Positions 10,818 to 22,328 of a stretch of DNA of 64,000 nucleotides are shown here, piece after piece. A model generated the notes under the pieces. It was not told the origin of the DNA. It did no database searches and saw only the letters and a program-made list of their open reading frames with translations. The translations under genes and the position numbers were made by a program. This DNA comes from Seiridium cupressi (lineage: Eukaryota > Ascomycota > Sordariomycetes > Amphisphaeriales > Sporocadaceae), in assembly GCA_036674765.1 (NCBI GenBank), contig JARVKI010000018.1, forward strand, positions 186,001-250,000, read 5' to 3'. Position 1 is the stretch's first letter; each line of letters opens with the position of its first letter.

Positions 10818-12661
10818 TTAGGCGTCAGATTGATCAAAGTTTCTGATCAAATCGTAATAGAACTTGAGAGCCTCTATATGGGCATGCATATCAATAGCCT
10901 CATCGACGGTGTGAGCATTCTGTGTACCACCCTTGCGCGTTGGTGTCCAACGATAGACATTCTTGGTCAGATCTATAATAATCAGCGTTACGATCGTACA
11001 GCCCTCTTTTATCTTTACTTACTAAGGTAGTAACGGGTATCAGTGTTTCCGGTCATCAGCTCCCCAACAGGAACCACCTTACCTCCTGGGAATGCGAAAG
11101 AATGCTGAATTGTTCCAGAAAACACATCCCATACCGCGCCAGAGGTGAGTGAAACCGGCGCATTTGCGGTCGATGAAGTTGCCGTAAGTGTGAGTGTTCC
11201 GTTGTAATCAACGTCGTAAGCAGGTCTGATCACTTGGAAATCCTCATCGCCCTCGTATGCATTAATGTCCAAGCTGTACTTGTCGGCAATGGGTTTGATC
11301 AATTCTACAATTGTCTCTTTAATCTCTGCTGCCGTATTATGTGGCGCAATACGGTAGTTGACTCCGACGCGAATACGTTCTGGCATGGCATTGATCTTCA
11401 CACCTCCATTGAAGAAGTCGATCGCCTGGGATGTCTGAATGCGGTATTGCGTTGGTCGGTCAACCGTCGCCAGTTCCTTGGCCAAGGCATCAAGATCTCC
11501 ATCCTTGAGCAGCTTGGTAATCTTGGGCGCCGCATCAGGAGAGTACTTGGCTTGACACGTGAAGTGATTGTAAATTGGCGAGTCCTTGATGAGTTTGGGC
11601 TCGTATGGGTTCGCCTCGAGCTCGACAACGATCTGGGACAAAATTCCGATTCCAGTGTGTGGGAAAGGGGTCGATGAGTGACCGCCGTTAATCTTGAGAT
11701 CCAGCCACACGTCGATGTGCCCCTTTTCTGTCACTGCTGGCAGAGCATCTGTAACTTATCAGCATCATAGAAGACTCGAGTACGCCGTACTCACAAAGAA
11801 CCTTATCTTCAAGCAATTCGAGACCCATACCACCTTCGTCAAGAACGATGGCCATAGACCACTGGCCGTATCGTTCTTCCAAAAATGGGCCAATGGTACC
11901 TGCGCCACGATTTCCAGATTCTTCGTCAAATCCAAGGGCGACAATGATAGTCCTCCTTGGGACCCATGTCGGATTCGATAGGAGCGTTTCGAGGGCGGAG
12001 AAAATGGCAGATAGACTGTTCTTGTCGTCCGATGCTCCTCGGCCCCAAAGCCATCGCCCGTCGAAATGAGCTGAGAATGGCGGATACTTCCAAGTCGAGG
12101 CATCGGCTACAGGTACCACATCTTGGTGGGCCGTGAGCATAACTGGGCGGAGAGAGGAATCTTGACCGTTGATGGTAAAGACCAAGCCGAAAGTATTGAC
12201 TGTTTCACGAGTCATCCGCGCGTGGCTAAATAATTCAGCCTCTTATTCTACCTTGAATTTGGCCGTACAATCCGGTTGGGTTCGATATCACCCGCAGTGG
12301 ACATATTCACTTACATGAAAGGATATAGCTTGGCTAGCGTGGCGTGAAGCTCAAAGAAGACGTTCCACCTGGGGTCTTCACCGGGTTCGCCATTATCATC
12401 GTATGAGATCGATGGGACCTTGACAAGAGTTCCGTGGCGCTCGACTTGTTTCAAAAGAGCTTTCTCATTGTCAAATAAGTCTCGCGAAGCTGGCAGGCCG
12501 TCTTTTGCAGGGTCTAAGACTTGAGGCAGTTCGCATTGAAAATCTTGAGGTTCAATCTCTCCTAGGATCTGCTGCCCTCCGGTCTCGAGGAATGGATGTC
12601 CGGTGACCGCCGAAAGAGCAGCCGGTAACCCGGCGGCGAAGGTCAACTTTGACCAGAGCAT
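10818..12661 (-). CDS. M20-family carboxypeptidase (carboxypeptidase S / Cps1-like)
   Basis: Four exons: 12661-12315, 12225-11795, 11748-11023 and 10972-10818; phases agree and the total is 552 aa. The last exon restores the family C-terminus LTKNVYRWTPTRKGGTQNAH and the HTVDEAIDMHAHIEALKFY segment. The start MLWSKLTFAAGLPAALSAV is a cleavable signal peptide or membrane anchor. Metal and catalytic residues of clan MH are visible: His149 in TAHQDVVPV, Asp182 in RGASDDKNS and Glu217/218 in FDEESG. Yeast Cps1 is a vacuolar carboxypeptidase releasing C-terminal residues from peptides; a vacuolar or secreted role is inferred here. It is transcribed divergently from the Tma17-like gene across about 780 bp. 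Confidence 0.88.
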
Positions 12662-13443
12662 TGCGTTTGGGCGTGACGCTGAACTATATGCAAAGACGTA
12701 GCAAACACAAGCTGCAGCCAACCGACGAAGGTGAAGATCAAGGAAAGAATCAAGCACACAGCAAGAGCTGGTCGGAAAGATTTAGAGCTGCAGAAGCTCA
12801 AAGCTACTCCAGGGTACTCCAGCAAAATGAGCTTCTGCAACTTATGTACCCCAAAGATTGCGTCGGAATGAAACCCTTAGGGTTTATCCAATATAGGCAA
12901 GCGAGCGCTCCCATCACAGGGATAAAAGATGCGCGCTGGCGGGGACAAGATAGGACCCCTTCCGATACTTCGTGATCATCCAAGGAAAGAGACATTACAG
13001 GACAAACGAACGCTTTTACGTTGGCCCATACACTCCGAGATAATATGTCATCTGCCGCTTGCCTATGTAGCCAGAAAGGACTTGTTTGCGAGCAAGCGGC
13101 CATGAGGACATACCAGGAGACAGGCTACGGTTTCCGGGCATCTCCAGGAAGGCAGAGGGAGTGAGCCGACACAATCGGCCTCAGCATCCGATGTTCGGTG
13201 GTTCAAGGGTTTAGACGAGGGGCAGCTCTCCGGTAGAGTTGCCCCACTACTACCCGCGAGCTGAGGTCTCGGCGGCAGGCAGCTCTATGCATGACGAAGG
13301 CCAGAAGCTGAAGCGCGACAGCTTTCGCTCACTAACTAGAACAAACGGCAGCTACTCAATATCTACTCAAACTCATAACGAAGCCCCCTCGATAGAAGTA
13401 TTGGTTCGCGAGGAACACCAGCCACAGGAAGAGGTGATTCACC
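12662..13443. other. Divergent promoter region
   Basis: Separates the carboxypeptidase (-) and Tma17-like (+) start codons, so it must hold both promoters. It contains an out-of-frame upstream ATG at 13287 (see findings). No separate gene supported. Confidence 0.55.
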
Positions 13444-14013
13444 ATGTCTTCGGAAGCTGCGCCTATAGACCCCGCGCGCTTCGCCGAGGCACTGAAAGAC
13501 CTTCCCGCCAGCAGCCTCGCACTCAAGGTGTTGGAGCTGCGCAACTCCATCGCCCACCTCGACTATTCCAACGAAGAGCTCAAACCATTCGCCGAAGGTA
13601 CCGCGACGGCGGTGGATTCGAGCGCCGCCAACCAACCCGACCAGGACTGCATAGACGCCATCAAGGAGAATGAGGCCGTCATCGAGCGCATGCAGCAGCG
13701 GATAGAGCTCATCAAGAAGGAGGTGGAGGACAGGGGCCTGAGCTGGGATGAGTTCAAAGGGAAGGCCGATGACGAGAAGAAAGACACCGAAGAAAGCGGT
13801 GTGAATGGGGAGCCACAGACGTCGATCAATGGTACGAATGGCGTAAATGGACATGCGCCGACCTCAGCGAATGGCCAGCATGCCGCCTGGTCAGATGGAA
13901 CCTTTACGACCGGCACAATACGGGGACTAGACGATGAGGAGCTGATGCGACAACTGCAGGAACGCATGTCTGAGCTGCAAGATGATGACGAAGAAGGAGG
14001 CATGCACCTGTAG
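13444..14013 (+). CDS. Tma17/Adc17-like protein (probable proteasome-assembly-related small protein)
   Basis: Intron-less, 189 aa. The N-terminal half is helical: LALKVLELRNSIAHLDYSNE followed by CIDAIKENEAVIERMQQRIE and a charged helix with KKEVEDRGLSWDEFKG. The spacing of NSI-HL-SN-L and ENE-V resembles yeast Tma17 (also called Adc17), a stress-induced chaperone for assembly of the proteasome base; the match is by recollection of family pattern, not by search. The C-terminal half is low-complexity (Asn/Gly repeats NGTNGVNG) and ends in an acidic helix with MRQLQERMSELQDDDEEGG. Cytosolic or nuclear. An alternative is an unrelated coiled-coil protein; the fold call is firmer than the function. 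Confidence 0.6.
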   Translation: MSSEAAPIDPARFAEALKDLPASSLALKVLELRNSIAHLDYSNEELKPFAEGTATAVDSSAANQPDQDCIDAIKENEAVIERMQQRIELIKKEVEDRGLSWDEFKGKADDEKKDTEESGVNGEPQTSINGTNGVNGHAPTSANGQHAAWSDGTFTTGTIRGLDDEELMRQLQERMSELQDDDEEGGMHL

Positions 14014-15081
14014 AGTACATGTAGGAGTTGAGGGTTTCTACAGCTAGGTAGTGATATTGGGACCGCTAGTAGGGGGGCATAAATTGGCGTTTGGAAGGGA
14101 AAATTGGTCACTGTTGACCTGGATAGGATATCATGACGTGTTTGGCATTGTGCGAGAACGGAATACCCAGTCTACAAGGAGTGCCATAACTCGGGCGCTA
14201 TCACAGTCTCCTAGGTCGAAAGATTACTCTAGACTAGGGATTGAAATGGTTATACATCAAAACCTGAAGGTGACCTGATATCCGAGTACTACCCTAGTCG
14301 ATGTGAGATGGGGCTATATATGTCCTGAAGTAATACTGGCGGCTAAAGCTTTACTGACGATTCGACTCGATTCTACCCACTTCATCGTTGGAAATGTATG
14401 TAGCCGAGAAACTCGAAAGCATCTAGAGAGCCTTTAGTTTAAAGGTTAAAGAAAAATCAGCAACTCCATGACCTTATTTTGCCAAACGTGTTTAATGTAA
14501 TCTATTTGATAAACCGTATTCTATATACGCAGATGTGGATATGGACGAAGCGCAAGCCATAAGCTGTTTAAATCCCAAGTCCTTGACACTCTGGCCTACC
14601 TTGATATCTAGATTCCTGGTGGTTATAAAGCCTTCAGCTACGCCTTCCGAATCATGCTGAGATTATACCAATGCCTTAGATATCTACAATATATCATTTC
14701 TAGCTGATGTATCCGCGCTAGGCTCGAATCTCTCAAAGATAGCCTGACTGAAATCTACCTTATCGGCCATAATTTAACGACGTCTTACATCTCTTTTGTC
14801 CAAGATGAACGTTCTCGAGTGAACTTGTGTTTCTATCTGGCGACAAGTCGAATCCGTAGGGGAAAATGGTAGTACAAAGCCAAAGAGGACAGCCAGCCAA
14901 CGCTGCTTAGGACTCATCGCCTCCCATAGCATCTTCGTCGTCACGATAGTACCGTGCGAGCTCTCTTTCGTGCTCTTGTTTCCTTTATATATCCCATACC
15001 CCGTCAGGTTGTGCTGGTTCCAAAGGGGATCGCCTTCAAGATGTGCTTTCGTCGGCGCATCGAGAATATGTTCCTGCAGCT
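14014..15081. other. Gene-poor, AT-leaning intergenic stretch
   Basis: No open frame with coding character. Base composition is more AT/TpA-rich than the flanking genes (for example 14440-14720). Nothing else recognised. Confidence 0.5.
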
Positions 15082-16588
15082 TTACAGTAGTAGCATTGCG
15101 GCCGAATGTGCTAACGTGCTGGCGTGTGACGCACTGCTCACGAGCGCCAGAAGCCCTGTGCTCATAGCGAGTAGAAGAGCATAAGAACCCAATTGGGTGT
15201 TGGTCGCGTCCGTAGTCTTAACAGATGTCCATGATACAAGACCTGGGGCCAGGCACACGCCCAAAATGACGGCAACGCTGGCGAGCGTGCGGTCAAGGCT
15301 CGCTTCGGCTGTCTTTTCGAATCCTTTGACTTCAGAGTCTATGTAGAGCTTGACCTGCTGCGCAAATAGGCTCCTGAAATGATCATGTTTGGAGAAACGT
15401 CTTCCTGACTGGATACGTCCAAATAACGCCTATAGCCACACGTTAGGGGTCTCCCGTATCATCCTATCGATTTTGATTCTATCACTTTCCAATGGGTCGG
15501 TTTTGATTATATCACATGGCGCATCCATAATCCTGGTGTTTTCCATCGAGTCGGTTTGGGCTAGTTCACAAACTTCTCCTTCATGGTTAGATTGTGGCAA
15601 CTGATCGCATAAACATCGGGGTCCGTTACATCAAAGACGTCCCACTCATTTGCTTGAGCGTAAGCCCACCCATCAGGGTGCCCTCAAAGGTTTGGAAAAC
15701 CATTCTTTCGGTAGTTCTCCCATCTTGTACCGCATAGTCGCTAGGGTCACCACGCAACTTTTCGAGCCATTTGTTAAACTCTCTCGCCTCGTCACAGGCG
15801 AAGTTTTCTGCCATGATCAACCAAGTGGCTTGAAATATCACGCAAGACAAGATTTGATATGTCTTAAAGTATACATAACAGACATGACTTACTGTCGCAG
15901 TCGCATAGCTTAGGACCAAGAATAGCCGTAATGCGGAACCCGCGGTTGTGTTGTTCGTCGCGAATCCATTGAACAAGATCGTGTTAACGATCATTGCTGC
16001 TACTAGCCAAGTAAATACCCATTTTCACACCAAAACCTGGGAGACATGTTTTAATGCTGGGGGCGCGGTTGCAAATCGCATCAAGTGTCGCTGTATCTCT
16101 TTGTACGACGCAGTGTCTTCCGATGTAGCGACATGGGAGTAGCCCTGGAGCTTGCAAGCTCGACCTTGAAATTCGGCAAAGCGAAATGGATGGTGGTTGT
16201 CCCAGGATTCCATGAAAGGAACGTCCCTCTTCAATGTATATAGTTGGGACGCGACACCCTTAGCGCACATAATTACTTTACGCTGCCCGCTATTTAGACC
16301 TGTGTTTGTAACATCGTCAGGCCATACGTGCTCTAATACTTTTTTGAGATTCGGTTGTAGGGCGTTGATCGGAATGTAGACCTCGTTGGACAACTGAGCT
16401 GAGCGCTTAGCCAGCATTGTGTAGGTCAGTACAACCAAGGTAAACGCGAGGACCGCTATGCAAGTGGTTCTGACCTTGACCCCAACATGGTGCTGAGCTG
16501 TGGCATCAGAGTTGGCCGTTGTGTTATCCGGAGGCCGGTACTGTCGAAGTTGCCGTGGATTTTGTGATAGACACGGACGCAACGTCAC
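15082..16588 (-). pseudogene. Possible membrane-protein gene or its remnant (fragmented coding signals)
   Basis: Three minus-strand blocks have protein-like character: 16588-16025 (one hydrophobic segment, AVLAFTLVVLTYTMLA, then a soluble part), 15994-15626 (hydrophobic GSALRLFLVLSYATAT, then a soluble part with CDEAREFNKWLEKLRG) and 15264-15082 (hydrophobic LGSYALLLAMSTGLLALV). A plausible intron (GTAAGT at about 15894 to an AG near 15831) joins parts of the middle block. However, no donor at the end of the first block has the phase needed for the second, and no good start ATG opens the first block. I do not recognise the family. Either a decayed multi-pass membrane protein or a real gene with splice sites I cannot resolve. 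Confidence 0.3.
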
Positions 16589-17870
16589 GGATGGCAGCCT
16601 GCGCAGACCTTGTCACCGCGACATTATGTCCGGCAGGAGGATGAGTTACAACGAGTTCAAGAGCGACCATGCTGATGAATACAGCTCTCTTCACTGGGTG
16701 ATATTAAGACAACGTAGCTGGGGAGCGACTCCTATCTGTTGGGGCAAGACTGAACTTGTCTAGTCAGCACGCCTAAATCCTGCTCACTACAATGTAAGGC
16801 GTCCGAAGTACCCAGCCATCTGCAGAACTCCACGTAGCACAAAGAAGGCATGCAAGGCTGCCAAAAGCAATATACAGTTCAGCGCTTATGTATGCAGCCT
16901 CGAGCAATGAAAGGATGGATTCGCCTGCATTCTCGTGTCCCCCGAATCAAGCGGTGACGGATGACACAAACACTGACGATTTGAATGCTAAATTCTTCGG
17001 CAGGATCGTTAGACAAAATAATGTAGCTTACAGCCTTCGCTAACGGTAGTTGAGTAGAATACGTTTTTGTTATTCACTATAATTGAACGTTGAACTTCAT
17101 TCATATTTGAATTAAATTATACACAAAAATTTCCTTAGGAAATCAATTACCTTATAACAGAAATACAATTTTCTTTCAAACAATACCAAAACTCATTACA
17201 TTAATAATTAGTGATTGTTGGATTATAAACCAAGAAATAGCAAGTGAAAAAAAGCTATGAACGTCATTAACCAGTCTCTAAAGAGACTGAAGGAGAATGA
17301 GCTAGTATTCAACTTTTTCTGGGAGTTTCGGGCGCTGTCCTGGCCTTCCATGCTTGGCCTATTATGACTGCCTTTGCCAAGTAATTAGAGTATTCCATCC
17401 ACTTTCTTGACCAGACGATCAAAGTGATACCGTCCCCATCTCCGCTTAGAGCTCACGGGTACCCTGCCACTACCCCGGGTTACACAGGGATTCCCCGCAT
17501 CGACTTACAGTCATTAGACTATAATTGGGTGAGGCAGCGCGATGACGAGAGCTACGGACGTCTCCAGCCCGTCTTTGAGCAAGACTGAATGCAAATGAGC
17601 TAGTTGCTTACGCTTTCAAGCATCCGAGTACAACAAGCGGGCAATAGTCGCCCGCAGCTAACACTACCTCGAAACATTCATATCGACTGAGCTCTAATAC
17701 ATTCCTACCACTTAATTTATAGAGGATATATATTCGCTTGTGTCTTGGCGGAGTATTTTATCCTAGATTCCCTCAAGAAGACTTTGCCGTGCAGCGTGCC
17801 AAGTGGTCCATTCTCATTATCACTTCCAAGAGTCCATCAACTTTTCACCGGCCAGCGCCATTCGTCCAAC
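16589..17870. other. Intergenic with AT-rich island
   Basis: Upstream of the MFS gene. Bases about 17040-17250 are strongly AT-rich, unlike both flanks, without any open frame. The remainder holds no supported gene. Confidence 0.5.
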
Positions 17871-19568
17871 ATGGCGGAAACGAAGCGGGACGTTGAAGCA
17901 GTCGAGCATATCGACCAGTCTCTCAAACAACTGGAAGCCGAAGGCGAACACGCGCCAACCGCAGAAGAAGAGGCTTGTGTGATCCGCAAGCTGGACTGGC
18001 GGTTGATGCCCATGATATTCCTCATATACATGCTCTCCGTACTCGACCGCAGCAACCTGGGAAATGCCTACGTCGCGGGGTTGACCGAGAGCATTGATCT
18101 GTCGGGCACTCGATATGCGATGCTTGGCACCGTCTTCTACATTTCCTGTTCGTTTGCTTCCTATGCGAAAAGGACTATTTGGTGTGGCGGCTAACAGAGT
18201 TGGGTATAGATATCATATTCCAAGGCGCTGCCGTCGGTTGGAAGCACTTCCCGGCTCATATATGGGTATCCTGTATCGTCTTCTCTTGGGGCACCATATC
18301 CAGTCTACAGGCCGCGGCACAGAATTATGGAGGATTGATTGCGCTGCGTGTCTTGCTTGGAGCGGGTGAGGCGTGCTATGCCGGAGTTCCGGTCTATCTG
18401 TCGTTCTTCTATCCTCGGGACAGAGTAGGATTTCGCCAGGGTATTTTCCTCAGTGGATCTGTAAGTGCCTATTACCTTGTGTTTCCCTATGGACTCAAGA
18501 AGGGTTTCCGGAACCGATTCTCATAGCACGAGTGTATACCACATCCCAAAGATGACTGGCTAACGTCATTCCTCTTTAGGCTCTGGCAAATGCATATGGA
18601 GGCGCACTTGGCTACGCGATCTTGTTAATTAAAAGTCACATCGCGTCGTGGCGAATCCTGTTTCTAATAGAAGGACTGCCCACGCTGATCGTGGCTACCG
18701 CAGCCTTCTTCGTCTTCCCGGACGATATTCGAAGCGCTAGCTTCCTCAACGAGCGTGAAAAGTTCATCTGTATGCATATGGTAAAGCGCGGCCAAGTGGC
18801 AGATACGGAGAACCAAATAGGACTACGGATGAAGGATTTCCTAGCTGCATTCACGGATTGGAGGAGTAAGTTCACTCTGACATCAGAGTTTCAACGGAGA
18901 TTAGGAAAATATCGGAACTAACATATTTACAAGGTTACCTACCCGGCCTGATGTACTTCGGCTGCAATGTCTCCTTTGCGTCCCTGCCCCTATTTGTACC
19001 GACCATCATCGCCGAGATCGGGACGTTCTCGCGGATTCAGGCCAACGGGCTCTCGGCACCCCCGTATCTTCTCACGTTCATTATTATCATCATCACAGCT
19101 TTTGTATCGGACCGCGTACGTAAGCGTGGCCCCTTTGTCGCAGTCTTCGGAATAGTCAGTGCTATCGGATTTTTACTACTCGCCACAACCGAAGCAGCTG
19201 CTCCGCGATACCTGGGTGTTTATTTGGCCATCACCATTTTCGTCTGCGTCGCCATCCTCATCCCCTGGTGCTCAAATACGCACGCGACAGAATCTAAGAG
19301 AGCGGGCGGCTGGGCCATCTTCGCGATCATGGGACAGTGTGGACCAGTGTTGGGAACGAACTTGTTTCCGGCGAGCGAAGGCCCGTATTATCGCAAGGGT
19401 AGCTGGATCTCGTTTGCGTTCTGTCTCTTGGTAGCTGTTTGTGCTGTGGCGTTTAGTGGGTTACTTTGGCGTGAGAACAAGAAGTTGGATCGGATGCATG
19501 ACGATAGGCACGATGTTGTGAAGAGAGATGAGAGGAGAGTTCCGAGGGGTTTTAGATATATCATCTGA
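17871..19568 (+). CDS. MFS transporter, anion:cation symporter (allantoate permease/Dal5-like) family
   Basis: Four exons: 17871-18147, 18210-18460, 18580-18865 and 18934-19568; phases close to give 482 aa. The start MAETKRDVEAVEH is the first ATG in the frame. Family pattern: VIRKLDWRLMPMIFLIYMLSVLDRSNLGNA in helix 1 region, FYISYIIFQ created exactly by the first splice, RVLLGAGEACYAGV, and the PYLLTFIIIIITAFVSDR loop of the C-terminal half. Such proteins import small organic anions or vitamins (allantoate, nicotinate, sugar acids) across the plasma membrane; the substrate cannot be told. The first donor is GTTCGT, weaker than the others. Neighbours give no metabolic hint. Confidence 0.87.
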
Positions 19569-20103
19569 ATCATTAATGAAATTGAGCATGTTATTGTTAT
19601 ATCCTATCTACCCTGTATAACGGTGCTTACTCGGTATAGTTAGGATCTCCTTCAGCGAAGTACTCGATGAACATTCCGCGAGATCACTCAACGGGGATAT
19701 TGATTGGAGGCATGCAACTGCACATTAAGAATGAAAATTTTGCCACATACCATCAAGCAAAGTAATGTTGTTGCGTGCCTGGGTATGGGGTATTGATCAG
19801 TGCGTTAACTGATCACTAGTCTACCGTAAGATAACAAGACAATCTTTTAGCTACGTCGGAGCCGCCAGCCGGGTTCATATATTACCACATGAGCAGATTT
19901 CGTGGTTTTCCTCACCTTGTACAGAAAATTGCGCACGTATATATCCAAGACAAGCGTTATCGTAAACAACGGACAGGTGTGTTTTCAGAAGGCTTGAAAG
20001 CTTTAAAGCTACATGAAGTTTTTCCTGAGTGTTCTCTCGGCACCATTAATACCAACATGTTGTTATACTATACTAATTTTGCAGTTTGGAGACTTAAATT
20101 AAC
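19569..20103. other. Intergenic, 0.5 kb
   Basis: AT-leaning spacer between two plus-strand genes. No feature recognised. Confidence 0.5.
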
Positions 20104-21258
20104 ATGACGGCCCACAACATCGCAGACTTCCAAGCGTTACAGTCCTGGAAGGACGCTGTCTTTGTTGCGTTAGACATCGAAGTAGGACCGGACGGCGCAT
20201 CCGAGATTGGGCTCGCAATCACCACGTTAGAGAAATTTGGCAGCGATCTGAGCTGCTTCCACTCTTGGCATGATGTGCAAAGCTACTCTCTCCGAGTTGA
20301 GGCGCGTAAACAACCAATCAAGAAGGAGAAACTGATTCAGGGATCTATCGACACTGTCAGCCAAGATCGCGTCCCGAATCGATTACGAGAGATTCTCCTG
20401 GCAGTTAGAGCTGCCCATTTCGACAAGAGTGTCGTCCTAGTTGGCTTTTCTATGAAGGTCGAGTTTCGATTCCTTGAGACTATGCTTCCAAGTTTCGCAA
20501 ACTACATAGATTCTTGGATCGACCTGCAACAAATAACTCACAAGCTGGACATCTCAAAACAACGACGATGGAAACCGGCTCTCAGTAGCTGCATGTATGT
20601 CCTTGGGCTTAGGGAAGGCTTTCAGCCGAAGAGTTCTGCGCACTCTGCTGCGAACGGTGCTTTGCGTATGCTTGCGGTCCTGGTTCGGCTTTTCGAACTA
20701 CCTGAGGATGATGCTGTTCTGGATTTTGAGAAAGCATTTAACTTTTTCCGCAAAACCCGAAAGATCAAGAGTTACTTGAAAGCCAAGAACCACGACCGTC
20801 GTCGCTTTTGGAAGGGCAGACCAAAACCTTTCGATGTGTACCCATATGTCGCCTTGATCAGCATGGAGGATGGATACTGCTTCGGCCATGAACTCAACAG
20901 GCTTGACCGCGTCTGGAGTTTCTTCACTAGCCACGAGCCCACAGCGCTGGGTTGGACCGGTCCTCATTACCATGGCGATCCCGAGAACGGACCTACGAAG
21001 GGTTCGAGCTGCGGTTCGTACTATGTCGGACTACCGGATAGGGTGAAGCTCGAGTGTCTTGTTGAGCAATGTCACATGAGATCACTGGAATGCGGGAGAA
21101 GACTTGTAGTGCAGGATATCTCGGATGCAGCAGACAGACCATTGACCAGGGAGGAGCTGACAACGCAGAGGAGAGAAAATGCCGAGGAGCGAGCTACTAG
21201 AAATGAGGATGCCTTGGACTTTTTGGACTCTTGCTGTCTGCCAAGCCTCGAAGAATAA
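20104..21258 (+). CDS. RNase H-fold / DEDD exonuclease-like protein (Gfd2/QIP-like), catalytic residues partly lost
   Basis: Intron-less, 384 aa. The layout follows fungal DEDDh-type proteins related to the QDE-2-interacting exonuclease and Gfd2: an initial strand VFVALDIEV with Asp24 and Glu26, then SEIGLA, a middle motif LVGFSMKVEFRFL (about 113-124), and a C-terminal SSAHSAANGALRML (about 178-190). In active enzymes the middle motif carries an Asp, here position 120 is Glu, and the last motif is H-x-A-x-N-D-A, here the Asp position is Gly185. The C-terminal 140 residues contain Trp/His-rich loops and a charged tail. Fold assignment is moderate; loss of activity is inferred. It is followed 258 bp later by the Jac1-like gene. 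Confidence 0.55.
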   Translation: MTAHNIADFQALQSWKDAVFVALDIEVGPDGASEIGLAITTLEKFGSDLSCFHSWHDVQSYSLRVEARKQPIKKEKLIQGSIDTVSQDRVPNRLREILLAVRAAHFDKSVVLVGFSMKVEFRFLETMLPSFANYIDSWIDLQQITHKLDISKQRRWKPALSSCMYVLGLREGFQPKSSAHSAANGALRMLAVLVRLFELPEDDAVLDFEKAFNFFRKTRKIKSYLKAKNHDRRRFWKGRPKPFDVYPYVALISMEDGYCFGHELNRLDRVWSFFTSHEPTALGWTGPHYHGDPENGPTKGSSCGSYYVGLPDRVKLECLVEQCHMRSLECGRRLVVQDISDAADRPLTREELTTQRRENAEERATRNEDALDFLDSCCLPSLEE

Positions 21259-21515
21259 ATTGGTCCCTCAAATATCACAAGCATTGCCCCTATTGACGCA
21301 TTGAAAGAACGGTGCTTGGCAGACAAACCCGCTAGGACTAGTGCAGCTCCCGCTAGGGACCCCTGAAATGCAACATCCCGACACGCCGAAGTGGCAGTTG
21401 GTGCCGACGTCATTTAGAAACTTTTACAAAACATTAACCCGGGAGTCCCGACGAAATCATACACTCAGCGCAATAACCATCTTAGAACATATCTTCCAGA
21501 GAACGACCGAGTGAT

Positions 21516-22328
21516 ATGATGCGCACCTCTCTAGCAGCTAGAGGGCGTCAGGCCAGTCGCCTGTGCGACGTCTGCAGGCAACAGCAACGGCGCAACATGT
21601 CGATTTCATCATATCCACCACCACGCGCCGTAGCATCTTCATGTAGTGCACCGCCGAAAACCCCGAGCTCACAACGCCGCATCGGACACCCGCAGGCGCG
21701 CATGCTCTCGACGACACACCCTCTGCGCTCAGAGGCCGCAGACGCACAAGCCGCCAGCTCCGCACCATCCTCGTCCTCCGGCGATGCGATACCGCAGACG
21801 CACTACGACTTCTTCCCCCAGACACTCCCCCAAGGCCCGCCGCCCGCGGGCCACTTCACCATAGACGTGCGAAGGCTCCGCCGGGAATTCTTACAGCTGC
21901 AAGGGAAAGCGCATCCCGATCTGCACCCGCAGCACCTGAAGTCGCGCGCTGAGGCGACGTCGGCACGGATCAACGAGGCTTTCAAGACGCTGTCGTCGCC
22001 GCTTCTGCGCGCGCAGTACCTGCTGTCCCTGCAGGGGCTGGACATCGCGAACGACGAGACGGCAAAGGTGGAGGATCCGGAGCTGTTGATGGAGGTGTTG
22101 GAGGCGCGCGAAGACATCGAGGAGGCCGCGGAGGAGAGCGACTTGGAGCCCTTGAGGGCGCGGAACCAGGTGAGGGAAGAAGAGAGCATCGCGGAACTGG
22201 AGAGGTGTTTCAGCGAGGGCGACGTGGAGGCTGCGGTGCGGGAGTGCGTGAAGCTCAGGTATTGGGTCAACATTGCAGAGAGCATTCATAGTTGGGAGAA
22301 GGGGAAGCCGGTTGTGCTGGAACATTAG
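21516..22328 (+). CDS. Jac1/HscB-type J-domain co-chaperone for iron-sulfur cluster transfer, mitochondrial
   Basis: Intron-less, 270 aa starting at tandem ATGs. A long basic, Ser/Pro-rich N-terminus (about 90 aa) is a likely mitochondrial presequence. The J-domain spans about 95-170 with THYDFFPQ, LRREFLQLQGKAHPDLHPQH (the HPD at 133-135) and NEAFKTLSSPLLRAQYLL. The C-terminal HscB oligomerisation domain follows (DPELLMEVLEAREDIEEA ... LRYWVNIAESIHSWEKG). In the family, this protein delivers the scaffold Isu to Ssq1-type Hsp70 in the matrix. One CxxC (CDVC) occurs near the N-terminus, but not the double CxxC zinc site of animal HSCB. Strong call. Confidence 0.9.
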   Translation: MMRTSLAARGRQASRLCDVCRQQQRRNMSISSYPPPRAVASSCSAPPKTPSSQRRIGHPQARMLSTTHPLRSEAADAQAASSAPSSSSGDAIPQTHYDFFPQTLPQGPPPAGHFTIDVRRLRREFLQLQGKAHPDLHPQHLKSRAEATSARINEAFKTLSSPLLRAQYLLSLQGLDIANDETAKVEDPELLMEVLEAREDIEEAAEESDLEPLRARNQVREEESIAELERCFSEGDVEAAVRECVKLRYWVNIAESIHSWEKGKPVVLEH

